A stretch of DNA of 64,000 bases from Filobasidium wieringae (lineage: Eukaryota; Basidiomycota; Tremellomycetes; Filobasidiales; Filobasidiaceae): positions 861,774 to 925,773 of the forward strand of contig BCIV01000001.1 of assembly GCA_001600055.1 (NCBI GenBank), written 5' to 3'. The notes below the pieces were generated by a model. It was not told where the DNA came from and did not search any database. It saw only the letters and a program-made list of their open reading frames with translations. The stretch's first letter is position 1. The number at the start of each line of letters is the position of its first letter. Shown piece after piece: positions 45,664 to 57,313 of this stretch. Both the position numbers and the translations under genes were made by a program.

Positions 45664-46856
45664 AGTACCAATCAATTATATACGGCTGGCAAGTCAATGT
45701 CCTCTCGTCGAAGTCGCGTTTGCGCCTCGTCTAACTAGCTTCCCTTTAACTTCACAGGAATTGAGCCTACAGACTATTCGTCAGGTGGCGAATGCTGTCA
45801 TACATGTGAGCCTCAGGGAAAGACTTTAGGAAGTTTGTATCTGATAAAAAGAGACCATCAGGCTATATTGTTCCAACGGAGCCTCGGAACGATTCAAGCA
45901 ATCACTGAAGAGGTGATCTCGTGCCCTGTAGTCAGTCCTGGTATTATGGAATACCATTTGTGACGGTGTCATTTGACGCTTTATCACTGACTTTGATAGG
46001 CAATGATATCGGACGACCTCGTTTCGGAATCTGTGTCCAGGAAAGCTGAAACGTTCTATCAATCCCTTAAGAGAAGACGTCCGGCTCAAGATGGCTCATT
46101 AGGACAGATTGCCGTCTTATTCACCCAGAAGAAGAGCAAAAAGACATGGTTCAGCTCAACAGAGGTACGTTCCTTCGGACTGTCCCTACCCCAGGTCATA
46201 AATGAAGTCCTGGTTGATCTGATGATAGGAACAAGTTCCATTCGAGATACACTTAATAACGGTCCACTTGTCACCTGACCAACCGATCAGAAGCAGTACC
46301 AAGCAGTTAGAGCAGGCTTTGATGAAAATCAGCAAGTTCTGTGGAGAAAATACTGCTCATGTTCCCGGGATATCTTCGGGCAGTGTGAGCGATTCTGATC
46401 TGGTTCCCCGCTGATATCCGAGGATAGCTGATGATCAGTTGCGAACAGTCGGCCTTCCCGTTTCCTTATGAGGTGTGTCCTTTCCGAGGATTCTGAACTT
46501 CAGTAGAAACACGTGGCTGATGTTTCTTTGTCTTCTTCGCTTAATAGATCGTCCTCGACCCCCCCAATGTCGCTCACTTTAGCTCGCCGCAAGAACCAGA
46601 CCTCAAACCTTCCTATTCTAACCAAACCCCCTCTCAACCCTACACCATCGCCCGCGATCTTCCGGCTCGTACTTCCTCATCTCAAGGAGGCCGACCGAAC
46701 TTGTCTGTTTCCCCTGCGAGGGTGGCTAGCGCTCCTTCTAGTACGGCCACAGCTTTGGGTTATCTGGAACAGGCTAAAGGGGGTTTGCTGGTCGTCGGAG
46801 AGAAGATGGGTGGCGCGGTTGGAGCTGTAGGGCAATGGAGTGGTGTTCGAAATTGA
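45653..46856 (+). CDS. ATG101: Autophagy protein ATG101
   Basis: ATG101 is a HORMA-fold partner of ATG13 in the ATG1/ULK1 initiation complex of fungi that lack ATG29/31. The spliced frame begins MNTE (45653), then, after an intron with a ctaac branch site, reads ELSLQTIRQVANAVIHAILF, QRSLGTIQAITEEV, SRKAETFYQSLKRR, GQIAVLFTQKKSKKTWFSST (matching the human GQMSLEFYQKKKSRWPF block), EEQVPFEIHLITVHLSPDQP, FCGENTAHVPGIS and AFPFPYEIVLDPPNVAHFSS. Seven exons fit with gt-ag introns in phase. A C-terminal extension of about 100 residues, rich in Ser, Pro and Gly and ending GAVGQWSGVRN, goes beyond the roughly 220-residue animal protein. Stop 46854-46856. Confidence 0.87.
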
Positions 46857-47117
46857 GCAAAGAGACTGCCACATCCGTTATGGATTGTGTTACGGATATG
46901 TATATGATGTTGAGGTATATCGATCTCTAACTGTAAATGAAGAATGTGTGGCACTTGAGGTTCTTTCTTCTTATTGGTATGATTTGTATGGCCAACAGCG
47001 AACGATATGGACGTCGTGTCGTTGGCTGTTTGTGGTTACGGCCGCACAACTATAGGCGCACAAGCCGCCACTATACATTCGTCACTCGCAATCCATTCTC
47101 TTGCAAACGTGCACCAT

Positions 47118-47564
47118 TCACTCTGTCAGACTCAATTCCATCTCTTCATGAACTTCTTTAACTGTCGTGCCGGTCATCATAGCGTACTGCCAGAAACATG
47201 TCTGAGCGTGATCAGCCTTTACAGACGGACTGGTAGGGAGAGCCGGCGAACTTACACGTCCAATAAGCGCTTGTGCCCCATCCCTGTCCATCTTAGTGAG
47301 TCACAATCCTTAGCTTAGTTCAATTTCCAGATTGAGACGCACTTTATCTCATTGTAAGTATGCAATAAATCGATATGCTGCTTCACGATTGCTTCAGCGT
47401 CAGTGCCACTACAAACCGGTCGAAAGGTAGTCACGTAACGTCATTATACAGTACGTCCAATCTAGTCGTGATAGTTCAGATTTTATGACTCACATAAGCT
47501 TCTTCTCAAGTTCAGCGATCTCTTCATGCAGCTTCTGGATTCGATCGTCTTGAGCTGCCGCCAT
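47118..47564 (-). CDS. SWI5: Recombination mediator SWI5/SAE3
   Basis: Swi5 (with Sfr1) stabilises Rad51/Dmc1 filaments in homologous recombination. Four tiny exons join to about 85 residues: MAAAQDDRIQKLHEEIAELE, KKLIGTDAEAIVKQHIDLLH, TYNEIKDGAQALIGRYAMMT, GTTVKEVHEEMELSLTE. The coiled-coil start and the HIDLLHxYNEIKD-xQALIGR core are the family signature. The third exon must start at the cag within atggacag (near 47290 on the minus strand) to keep the IKDGAQ block; the nearer ctaag acceptor breaks it. Start 47562-47564; stop 47118-47120. The small size is normal for the family. Confidence 0.9.
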
Positions 47565-47953
47565 CGCTGCAGATGACTGTCCCAAGAAGAGTAAGCTGGG
47601 GAAACATTGTTATTGGATTGTGCTTCTTACAATTGGACGCCTGAACATGTTGAGAACGTCCGATCAGATCGAATGGGCTGTGTATGCTTTCAAAAGTGAC
47701 TTGAAAAACTCGACAAGCGTTCTCTGCTCGTGACATGACATCTCCCGTTATGACACGGACGTGACTGCGGTAGGTAACCTGAAACGCGAAGCGGACATTT
47801 CAGTTTGTGCGATGTCCGGACCTCATCCGGAATTTCAGGCAAACGAGCAGTCACAAGGACGACTTTCAAAGCAAATGATCCCTAAGATCAGCTTTGGATC
47901 TACGGTTCGATTCCACAATCAGCATACATATTGACTAGTTGCCTGATTGTAAT
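47565..47953. promoter_or_regulatory. Head-to-head promoter region, SWI5 / NOC3
   Basis: A 389-bp gap between divergent starts. No gene or named site was seen. Confidence 0.45.
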
Positions 47954-50900
47954 ATGCCTCAACCGGTGAAAAATTCCAATAAAAAGGGCGGAAAGGTCGC
48001 CAATGGCTCGAAACCTGACAAGGTAAATAGAAAGCATCGACTTTAACTTGAAAACACGATTAACGAGGTTGTCATTTGAACTTGACTCAGGCTCCTCCCA
48101 AGAAAGGCCGAAAAGCGACTCAAGAGATAAACCCTCTTTCAGGAAAACCCGCTCGACGACCCGATCAGCCCAAGAAAGTCAAGCTGAGAGATCAAAAGTT
48201 CATCCCTGTTCCCGAATCCGCCTTCATCAGCAATAAAGGCAAAGGCAAGGCTAGGGATCACGATGAAGATGAAGACTCGCAAGGAAGCGACCAGGATGGA
48301 ATGGATGATGGTTCGGATGATGAAGATCTGGACATGATGGAAGATGACGACGAGGAAGCTATGGAATACCTCAAAGCTGGAGGAGCTAGCTTCTTGACGG
48401 GACTGGATGCGAAAACTATCAGCAGGTTAGTCAGATGCGATCTCATGTTATAAGGGAACCTTACCCAAAATAACTTTCAATCTCTAGATCAAAGAAGGAG
48501 ACCGAACGTATTCATGGAATAGAAAAGACCCGGGAACCTCTTCCTAAAGCTCGCAAGCGCAAAGCATCCCCTACCCTTTCTGAGATGACCCCTTCCGACA
48601 TTAGCGACCTCGAATCAGACTTTGATTCTGATGAAGACCTTGAAGACTCTGAAATTTCGGATATGAGTGAACCTGAAGAAGCACCACGAGCGCGGAAAAA
48701 GGCAAAGGTTGTGACGGATGATTTGGAAGAGAAATACGAGGCATTAGAGAGGGCACGAAAAGAGAAGAGAGCTGACGACGAAGAAGAAGACAAGGAGCAT
48801 ACGGAAGTCGGACACTTGCCGATCAAGCTTGCCAACGGGGAAATTGAGCAGTTGCCCGGAAAGACGCGGATAGCCGTACCATCAGGACCTCCTGACAAGC
48901 GAAAGCAGAAGAAGGAAGAGTCGGACGAGGAGACAGAATACAGTGACTCGGAGGGTTCTGAGGATGAAGAGGAGTTATTGGAGAGGATTGCGGGAGCCAG
49001 GGGAAAGTTCGGTCGTATGGGAATTGCAGAAGTGTTGACAGCCGATATGGATGGTATCCCTTGGAAGCAAAGAACGAATCGACGATTGGACCTGGCAAAG
49101 GAGCAGATCGCAAAAATCGGAGCTGAAATCATGAGTGGAGGAGAACTGATTGATATGGTAAGTCTGCCGAATGCAGCAACGTAGATACCTTGTCCTTACC
49201 TGCAACTTGCGTTTAGATCCCGCTTTTGACGAGGATATCGACTTTCTCGCTGGAGAAGGTCAAGTCAGGCGATGAAGACAACACTATCATACCCGTTCCC
49301 AACTCTATTCGAGGTCTTGCGTTCCTATCGCAACTTGCAGTCTACAAGGATTTAATTCCAGGTATGGATCACGCAGTGTTGCGCAAGAAAATACGCTAAT
49401 CTCGATTGACAACAGGTTACAGGATTCGAGAGCTGACAGCGCTTGAAGAGTCTGAGAAAGTCCGAGATGAAGTAAGACGATTACGAGAAGGTGAAAAGGG
49501 ACTGGTCAAGAGCTACAAACAGTACCTCAAGACTCTGGAAGCAGAGATCAAGCGTAAGCAACGAGACTGCTTGATATCGTAAAGACATCCAATCTTACCT
49601 GAATCCTCCCCAGGTAAATCACCTCTGGCATCGGTCAGCTTGAAGTGTATGTGTGATTTGTTGTCGTCGATACCACACTTCAACTTCGCGGAGAACATCA
49701 TGGGTGTCATTGTTGGACGTTTGAGTAAAAGATCATGGGATACAGTAAGTGTTACAGCCAACAGTGTTCGAGAATCTCAAGCTTACCCATAGTTCTATAG
49801 GATTCGGATGCCTGTCTGAAAACGGTCATTCTCGTTTTCCGGAACGATATCACAGCGCATTACAGTGCCGTTCTGTTACGACTCATCGCCCGTATGATCA
49901 AGGAACGTCGATACAAGGTCCATCCCAACGTTCTGAGCTGTTTATTGTTCCTGCGATTGCGCTCAGAACTGAGTGTTCCCGAGGAGAGGAACCACAAGAA
50001 GAAGTTCGGCGACAAAAAGAAGGATGATGTGAAGGTGAAGAGCGAGATACGCAAAAAGTGGATGAACAAGAACCGACGAAAAGCAGAGAAGGAGAAAGAG
50101 GAAGTCGAGAAGGAGTTAAACGAAGCATCCGCCGAGGTCGATTTGGAAGAGAGATCGAAAGTAGTACGTGTGACTGGACTCACTCAATATTGAAGACTTC
50201 CGTGTTGACATCTAGATCTTTCAGCAAACTGAAACCCTTAAAAACCTCTTCGTGCTTTACTTCTCGATCTTGAAACAACCTAAAAGGTCGCCTCTTCTTC
50301 CCGCGGCCATGGAAGGTATTGCGAAATTCGCTCATTTGGTGAACATCGAGTTCTTCCGAGACCTTTTAGCAGTTTTGAAAGTTGTTATCAAAGGAGATGC
50401 CACTGTGGACGAAGATGATGAGGATTTGGCAGGCCCAGACGTAGTTGGAAACGGTGTCGAGACGCGTTTAAGGATGTTGGCGATTGTGACAGCATTCGAG
50501 TTGCTATCGGGGCAAGGTCAGTTCATCACGCTGCATCGTTGACATACTCTACACAGTTCACTGACGCAGTTGATACATAGGAGAGGCACTTACTCTAGAC
50601 TTGGGAGACTTCATCGTGCAACTCTACGGACTCCTCCATCCTCTTTCCTTGGACACAAACATTGAGCACGTACCGATTTCAAAGGGTGCAGCTGTTTTGC
50701 CTGCACCAGCCAAGCCGGCAGCAGCGCCAATCGACCCCAAGAAGAAGAAAGGCCCTACCGATCGTTCATCCACCGCCGATCTTCTCTTCCGATGCCTCCA
50801 CCTCATGTTCTTCTCGCGACACTCTCATACATCCAACTCTCCTCCTTGGCGGGCAGCTGCTTTCGCCAAGAGACTGCTTGAATGTTCATTACATTTCCCT

Positions 50901-51146
50901 ACTGCGACTTCTATGCGATGCATCGAATTTGTCAAGATGCTGATGAACAAGGAACCTAAGCTGGAGGCTTTACTTGCTACTGAAGATCGAACAGCGGATG
51001 GGGTGTACCGACCTGACTTGGATGACCCTCAGCTTGCCAACCCATTCGCCGGAAGCTTCTGGGAGCTAGGCTTATTAGAGAGAGACCACTGGGACGAGGA
51101 TATCAGAACACAAGCTGGAAAGTTGGCAAATGGGAAGTTTGTTTGA
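47954..51146 (+). CDS. NOC3: NOC3, nucleolar complex protein 3
   Basis: NOC3 binds NOC2 for transport and maturation of pre-60S ribosomes and, in yeast, also takes part in replication-origin licensing. About eight exons run from MPQPVKNSNKKGGKV (47954) to a stop at 51144-51146. The N-terminus is basic, then strongly acidic (DDEDLDMMEDDDEEAMEYL), then a coiled segment. The NOC3 block includes RMGIAEVLTADMDGIPWKQR. The CBF/helical repeat part includes GYRIRELTALEESEKVRDEV, LKTLEAEIKRKSPLASVSLK, IMGVIVGRLSKRSWD and EIRKKWMNKNRRKAEKEKEE. The C-terminal family end is FAGSFWELGLLERDHWDE. All major family blocks are present. Confidence 0.94.
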
Positions 51147-51269
51147 GCTGTTGTAATCATGTATAGGTATCTGAACGGGCAATGTATACATCTGTATGTT
51201 ATACTCTGTGGGTCCGAAGATGTGACGAATTTCATTGTACATCCGGCACCATACACTTTCTGCGTTCCT

Positions 51270-52114
51270 CTATTGCTCCTTCTTGGATTGCGAAACTCCA
51301 ACACTCTTAGAAGTGGCCATAAGATAAGGCGGAACCTAGATAAGACAGGGAGATCAGAATTTGTGATGAGACTGGTCGAGAAACACTCGGGTTTACCTGA
51401 ATGCTGGTCAAAGCCATGATTCCGATGGATACGATAGGGAGGAGAATGACGAAGACGATAATGAGGGAGGTGATGATAGGCTCAGTAAAGTACCTCTGAG
51501 GCACAAAGATGGGCTCTGTTCCGTTCCCGGCAGTCCCATTTCCAGCAGTCCCATTCCCGTTAGGCAGAGTGGAGTTGTGCCCGTGAGTTGCATTGTGCTT
51601 CCCATGACCGTGCTTGTGACTTTTGTTGATCTCTACAACATCGTCATCATTCGACTCGACTCCCGCCTCGTCAACGTGCTCCAAAGGTTTCTCGGTGATC
51701 CCCTCGTCGAAGACCTCGGGGAACATATCTTCCAAGTATTCCTCGGCTTCCGTAGCATAGTCTCCTCCTATCTCCTTTAGCTGATCGTATACATCCTCAG
51801 CGGCGTCCTTGAGATCAACGGTGGTAGGCTCGATTAATTGCCGTGCTGGATAGAAGGGGATTTGACATTTAGGTACGCCGTTGAGTATGTACGTTTCGTA
51901 TCCGCTCACCTTCAACAGATTCTCCTGATCGCTTAGCCAAGTTTCTTGCGTTCGAGCCAGTACCTTGCCTACAGCCAGTGAAAATCATTGTAATGATCAG
52001 AACGTCAGTGGATAAGTAAATCTAAATCTCCGAAAGCACTTACGCCTCCAGAGCCAGAGCTTGACCCGCAAAACATAGCAGTGACAGACCAGACAAGTAG
52101 AGGTTCAACTTCAT
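51270..52114 (-). CDS. VOA1/ATP6AP1-like V-ATPase assembly factor
   Basis: Probable type I membrane protein of the ER helping assemble the V0 sector of the V-ATPase. Four exons: a signal peptide (MKLNLYLSGLSLLCFAGQAL), a lumenal part with an acidic region and His/Gly/Asn repeats (HGHGKHNATHGHN, NGTAGNGTAGNGT with several N-glycosylation sites), a membrane span (ITSLIIVFVILLPIVSIGIM), and a short last exon VPPYLMATSKSVGVSQSKKE plus Gln. ALTSIQ followed by PY and a KKxx-type dilysine end matches the VOA1/ATP6AP1 transmembrane tail. The gtgagc intron near 51848-51912 must be removed; otherwise the frame from the signal peptide breaks. The lumenal part is too divergent to confirm, so the call rests on the tail. 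Confidence 0.68.
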
Positions 52115-52409
52115 GATGCTATTATGTGCGTTCAAGCGGTGGGTAGATTGGTAACTAGGGTCTGTGCAGAGTGCAAACTAGTGAAAGGCAAAGTCAGATA
52201 TGATGCGGGAGGCATGATCTCATGTGAGCCTGACATCACGCGATAAATGCAACCTGACATGTAAACAAGGTCGATCGAAGAGTCGTTCTTGTGATTGCTA
52301 TCCGTTCGCAATCTGATATCGTGAGACCATGCGAGCGTCCAATAACTGCCAGGAGACCTCATGCTAGTCATAGTTATCAAGAGATGGTTGTCCTTTGGAT
52401 CAATCTAAG

Positions 52410-54222
52410 TCAAACATGGCCACACGGTCGTGCGGGCGTATTCGAAAAAAGCTCCTATCAAGGATGAACAGCGGACCCCTTCTTCCAAGATCAAGGTCAG
52501 ACCATTTACGATAAAGCCTGATGTAGCCAAGGAACTGCTTTATGGTCATGCAATGATCTCTACGGTAAACGTTATCTCCCAGAATTGAATATCGAAACAG
52601 TCACAGCTTCTGATAACACTATATCTTTTAACTTGATAGCGATCAGAGAAGCCCAAGTTACTTCGCTGGGCTGCCGAAAAGATAGGAAATGGATATGACA
52701 GCGAGCTCAACAAGTGGGGGATATCTGGTAAGAGCTTGAAGCTCTATCAAATGAAAGCTGTGAGTAGCCGTGGTCTGCAGAAGGATGTGCTCGACAGCTC
52801 AAGAGACATTGCACAGGTTTATTGGCCGACTTGGCGTTTCTCCTACTTTGGTGAAACAAGAGCGGATACCTCTCAAACAACGCTGCGAGCGATCGTTCAC
52901 TTCACTGAACACTCGTTACCAGGTATGTGTTGGTCTCTTCTTGAGGATTATATTATAACCAGCTCACTTATTTGAATTCCGTGTCCATTCCGACAGGGAG
53001 CCATGCATCTCCTATATCGCTGTTAGAGATAGGAGAAAGTCACGAATTCTCCCCTGTTGAAGACAAAAACACGCTCCAACCCTGGAATCCCACGAAAGAT
53101 ACCAAGCAGCTAGGCTCAGACATATCTGTCTCGACAATCCCATTCTCGATATCCCCCTTCGATGTATTGGATCTCGCAAAAGACTCTGCTCCAAGGCATA
53201 TCACATCCCATGTGGAAGGGAAGATGCCACTCAAAATATCCCCTAAGCAAGATGTGAGGGAAGTTATTGTAGGTCTACAGATTGAGACCATCAACCCCTA
53301 TTTTAGCTGACGTCATGCTTGGCAGGTCGCAGCCTATCCTGTGTATCATCCGTTATATGTCGCAGAGTACGACTTCGTGCTCAGAGACGACGTACCAAGT
53401 AGAAGGCTTGCATTGGTATTAGATGCCTACAGTAACGATGTACGTGGAAGCGATAGTCGATCTTGATGATAGCAGCTAATCGACCTACGGACGTACAGCC
53501 TAACGAGGCGAAGGTGTTCACTCCTAATATATATGGCGGAATCAGGACATCGTAAGCATTTCGTTGCTGTCAACCGGCGAGGTGGTACTGACTACTATGT
53601 CTGTGTTGCAGACATAGCGAAGGATACTGGGCGAATCGCAATGAAAATCGTACGGATCTGGCCGAGGTCTTCCCTGAGTTTTTCGATGGTGGAGCACATT
53701 ACGAGCATCTTTCCGTCTGGTTAAATCCTCCCGCTTCTCCGATACTACACTCGGGAAGGCAAGACCCCAGGACTGTCACGTTGGCTCCTCCTCGTTCGCC
53801 GTTAGATGCTATCAAATTGCATGAGACGGCAATCCCCTGGGACGATATCCGAATACAGGAATATCAATCCTCTGATTTCCAAGCAAATAACGCATGGGTC
53901 GAGATCAATCGTATCAAGTTTATGGTCGATTCGGCATTACGGGTAGGTCGAAGTTACGCAAGACGTGCGCGATAAACATAAGGCTGATCGAAGTCGTTTG
54001 GAGTAGAACCGGGAATCGGCGAAGATGGAAGAAGCTTTAGCGAAGAAGGATATCTCGATCCTCAAGGCTAAAGACGAAGACTTTGAACAGCTTGAAAAGG
54101 CTGTGCAAGACTACGCGAAGATATGGAAAGCGCGACGACCTGCTTGGCTCGACAAGCCAGGCAGTCTAGGCACAGGAAAATATAAACCGGATCCATTTGG
54201 AAAGTTCAAACAAGTGCGATAG
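52410..54222 (+). CDS. Conserved protein of unknown function, copy B of the paralogous pair
   Basis: Paralog of the gene at 42547-44347, on the opposite strand. Shared blocks in order: VVRAYSKKAPIKDEQRTP, LLYGHAMIST, VYWPTWRFSYFGETRADT, SPISLLEIGESHEF, DISVSTIPFSISPFDVLDLA, AAYPVYHPLYVAEYDFVL, TAIPWDDIRIQEYQSSDFQA, and a charged helical end (KIWKARRPAWLDKPGS). Seven or so exons; stop 54220-54222. The N-terminus is unclear: the frame from the nearest ATG (52361) meets TAA at 52406-52408. A candidate first exon is ATG 52214 with a gtgagc donor at 52224 and an acceptor ending at 52409, which restores phase but gives only four residues before the shared exon. The start coordinate given is the first base of the shared exon. 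Confidence 0.65.
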
Positions 54223-54294
54223 GACTCAGCAAAGACAGGATGTACCAAAGTACTGTATAACTAGGAATCGCCTCTCATCATTGTACAAGATTAC

Positions 54295-56936
54295 TTAGAT
54301 TTGGCCACAGACCTGCCCATCTCCCCTTTGGTCGGATCCTCCAGCCCAAACTAGCGCACCGGAGGGGTCCTCCACTCGTTGGATAATCTGTCAGGGCCAA
54401 CATATGAGCCAATGTGTAACCCTCCATCAATCCTTCAGCGGTCCTTACCTGTCCTCGTCCAGCAATGGCACGCGAAAAGCCGGCCGCACGTCGCGCATCG
54501 TGACCCATCTCTATCGTGCGAGGCATCGAGCGTTAGGATAGACTCGGAAGAAGAGAAACGCTCCACAAACCTTTAAGCTTGTTGAGGACTTCATCCGAGA
54601 TACCTTCCTCGATGTAGACCTCGGAATTGACCTCACCGGCGCTCTTGCTCCCTTTCTCGGCATCTTCATTTTCTGCCGAAGGCAATCCCGCCGAGATACA
54701 GAATCTGGGCGCGTCCAAAGCAGACTGGGGCGTCATTCCACGTAGAATGTTCAACAAGACCTGCACGTGACCCTGAGGCTGCATGAAACCACTGTAGTTG
54801 GCTACCATCAGCAAGCGCGCTCCAGACACCGCCAGGCAGGCTTGATGCTTACCCCATGACACCATATGACAGGAATAGTTCATCCCCTTTAGTAGCCATA
54901 GCAGGAACTGATAAGACAAGTATGAATTCAGGAAAGGAGAGGTTCATACTAGTCTTCACGCCTCACTAATGGTATGATACGGTCTCTTGCCGCCCTTGAC
55001 GTTGTTGGGGTGTCCCTCTTCCAGCGTGAATCCTGCTCCTCGGTTTTGAAGGGTGAAGCCGCAATCTTTTGGTATAGCTCCGGTTCCGAACCCTACGAAG
55101 TGAGTCACCAATTACTAGACGTCACCTATTCCGTCGAAACGAATAGTGGCTTACCAGCGTAGTTGCTGTATATCGTTTCACGCCATCGAGCTGATTAACG
55201 CCTTTCAGATCATCACTCAGTACACCTACTAACCTTGCAATGAAAGAACACGCGTTTCCATCCTTGTCCGAGGCTTTCGTGTAACAGCAGATCAGTTTTT
55301 GTTCGTTGCCGCAAGACAACGATGAACCCACTAGTGAAATAGACGGTGTCCGAGCTTTGTACTGGGCGACCCTGTTTCCAGTGTAAAGCGTCAATAGTTG
55401 TTGCGTGCTTTCAAAAACATCCATACACACTCGTCTGACATCGACCGTCGATTTGGATAGATCAATCAATTTGGCACGTTCTCGTAGATATTCCTGAGTG
55501 GCAGATGTCAGCCAAACGGGTTGGTGGATTGTCTGGGCTTGACCTTCTCACCTGACTAAGCATCTCTTTGACCGGGACATGCTCGACATCAGGGTCAGTG
55601 ACATAGTATCGGGTGTCTAGTTGGACAGGCTAAGTCAGTCGTGAGTCGAGCCGATATCAACGTTGCTCTTTACCTGCAAATGCTAGCCTAAGAGACTCGA
55701 TCAAGACGTGTAAATACTCGGTCGAGTTGTGTTCCGTCTTAAGGATATCCTCTAGCTTTCCAGATTCTTCGAGACCTTCGATGATTCCCAGGGCTACCAG
55801 AGCGGTAAGACCTTGTCCGTTAGGTGGACACTATATGTTCAGGCACTTTAGCGGCAAAGGACAGAGGGATGTATTGACAGACAGGAATTACCTCATACAG
55901 CGTCACACCAGCTTCGGCAGCTTCGCCCTTCCTGAATTCGTACTTGATAGGCTTAACAACTTCTGCCGTATGATTCGCCAAGTCCTCCATCGTCATTACT
56001 CCACCCTTTGATTGCACGAGCTCAACGATAGCCTCGGCGATCCTCCCGGTGTAAAACCCTTTAGTTCCATGTTCAGCAACCGCCTTGAAAGTATTGGCCA
56101 AGTGAGGGAACTTGAAAATGTGAGAAGCAAGAGGAGCCTTTCCATCTGCGAGCATGTCGTGTGCGCTGGGAGATGCGTTCTTGATGAGGTTTTCGCTCTT
56201 GGACCAAGCCCAGGCGTGTAGCTCCTGAGTGGGAACACCTTCTTCGGCCATGCGGATCGCGGGAGCTAAGATTTCGCTCAACGAAAGCTTCCCACTTCCG
56301 AATTCCTCAACGGTCTTGACCCATCCGCTGGCAGCTCCAGGGACAGTCACACTGTTCAGATCGGTTAGGGGGATCGTACGGCCATTGATACCTCGATTAC
56401 GAAGGTATTCGAGAGTAAGATTGGCAGGGGAACGTCCTGAGGCGTTGATAGCTCGGACCTGTTTGGTATTTGCGTCCCAGTAGAGACAGAAAAGATCTCC
56501 TCCGATTCCGGTACAACTCGGTTCAGTAACCTGGAGTCGGTGGTTCAGGATGCGTGGTTTACATATAGTGAAAGGTATCAGAGCTCACGTTTAATGCAGC
56601 AGCTATCAGCGTGGAAGTGAATACCGATTAGAAGCTCTTTCAGGTATAGGCATAAGCACAACCACCAGTCCGGCAACTCACCCGTAGCTACAGCGGCATC
56701 CGCTGAAGTCGTCACACACTCATATCAGCTCGCGTATTCACTCACTCAAAGGATGGCGGCTACTACTGACCTGCATTTCCACCCTTGTTCAAAATCTCGA
56801 GTCCAGCTTGACTGGCAAGAGCCTGACTACTTGCGACAAGTCCTTTAGTCGAGAAGACGGTGGATCTTCGCGACGGGAAATGAGCGAATTGCGGGTTGTT
56901 TGAAGGATGAACGACGTTCCAATCGATTGAGGGCAT
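54295..56936 (-). CDS. Gamma-glutamyltransferase-like Ntn hydrolase
   Basis: Gamma-glutamyl transpeptidase family; cleaves or transfers the gamma-glutamyl group of glutathione or related compounds. About twelve exons join from [15 protein letters not shown] (start 56934-56936). Visible: [108 protein letters not shown], and the autocleavage site SSDTVYFT (Thr nucleophile of the small subunit) followed by [10 protein letters not shown]. The end has [58 protein letters not shown] and [15 protein letters not shown]. There is no signal peptide, so it is likely a cytosolic GGT-like enzyme rather than a surface form. Stop 54295-54297, convergent with copy B only 72 bp away. Confidence 0.9.
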
Positions 56937-57313
56937 GGTCGATAAATTGGTTTTATAGTAGAGATGTGGATCTGTAATTGGACAAGCTGGCTACAGAGCA
57001 GGAGGATGTGAAAGTGATGAAGCTATATGGTTGCTAAAGGGCAAAAGAGATAGGAGGAAGAGGAAGGATGGGCCGTTGTGTGTGATGGATGACCTTGCGG
57101 AATCGGAGCAGAGGCCTATACCCGAACATCGGCAAGATCCGAAATCGAATCTCTCAAGGCTCACGGTCATCTCCGAAACCATCATCCACCAATCAATGCT
57201 CGTATCTAAATCAAAAGGTGTGTCGAACAGAAAGATACAACCTTGCTTCAACCCTATTGTGATATTATAAATCTGCCTAGTAGTAGTAATGGTGAACCTA
57301 AATGAAAACCCGT
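56937..57313. promoter_or_regulatory. GGT promoter and arrestin 3' flank
   Basis: A 377-bp gap between two minus-strand genes, with no supported gene or named site. Confidence 0.45.

Noticed and set aside
46513..46830. 105-codon frame starting MADVSLSSSLNRS
   Set aside because: It overlaps the last ATG101 exon in the wrong frame; the ATG101 frame joins by a consensus intron.
48512..49132. 206-codon minus-strand Ser-rich frame
   Set aside because: Antisense of the acidic N-terminal part of NOC3; the sense strand is strongly supported.
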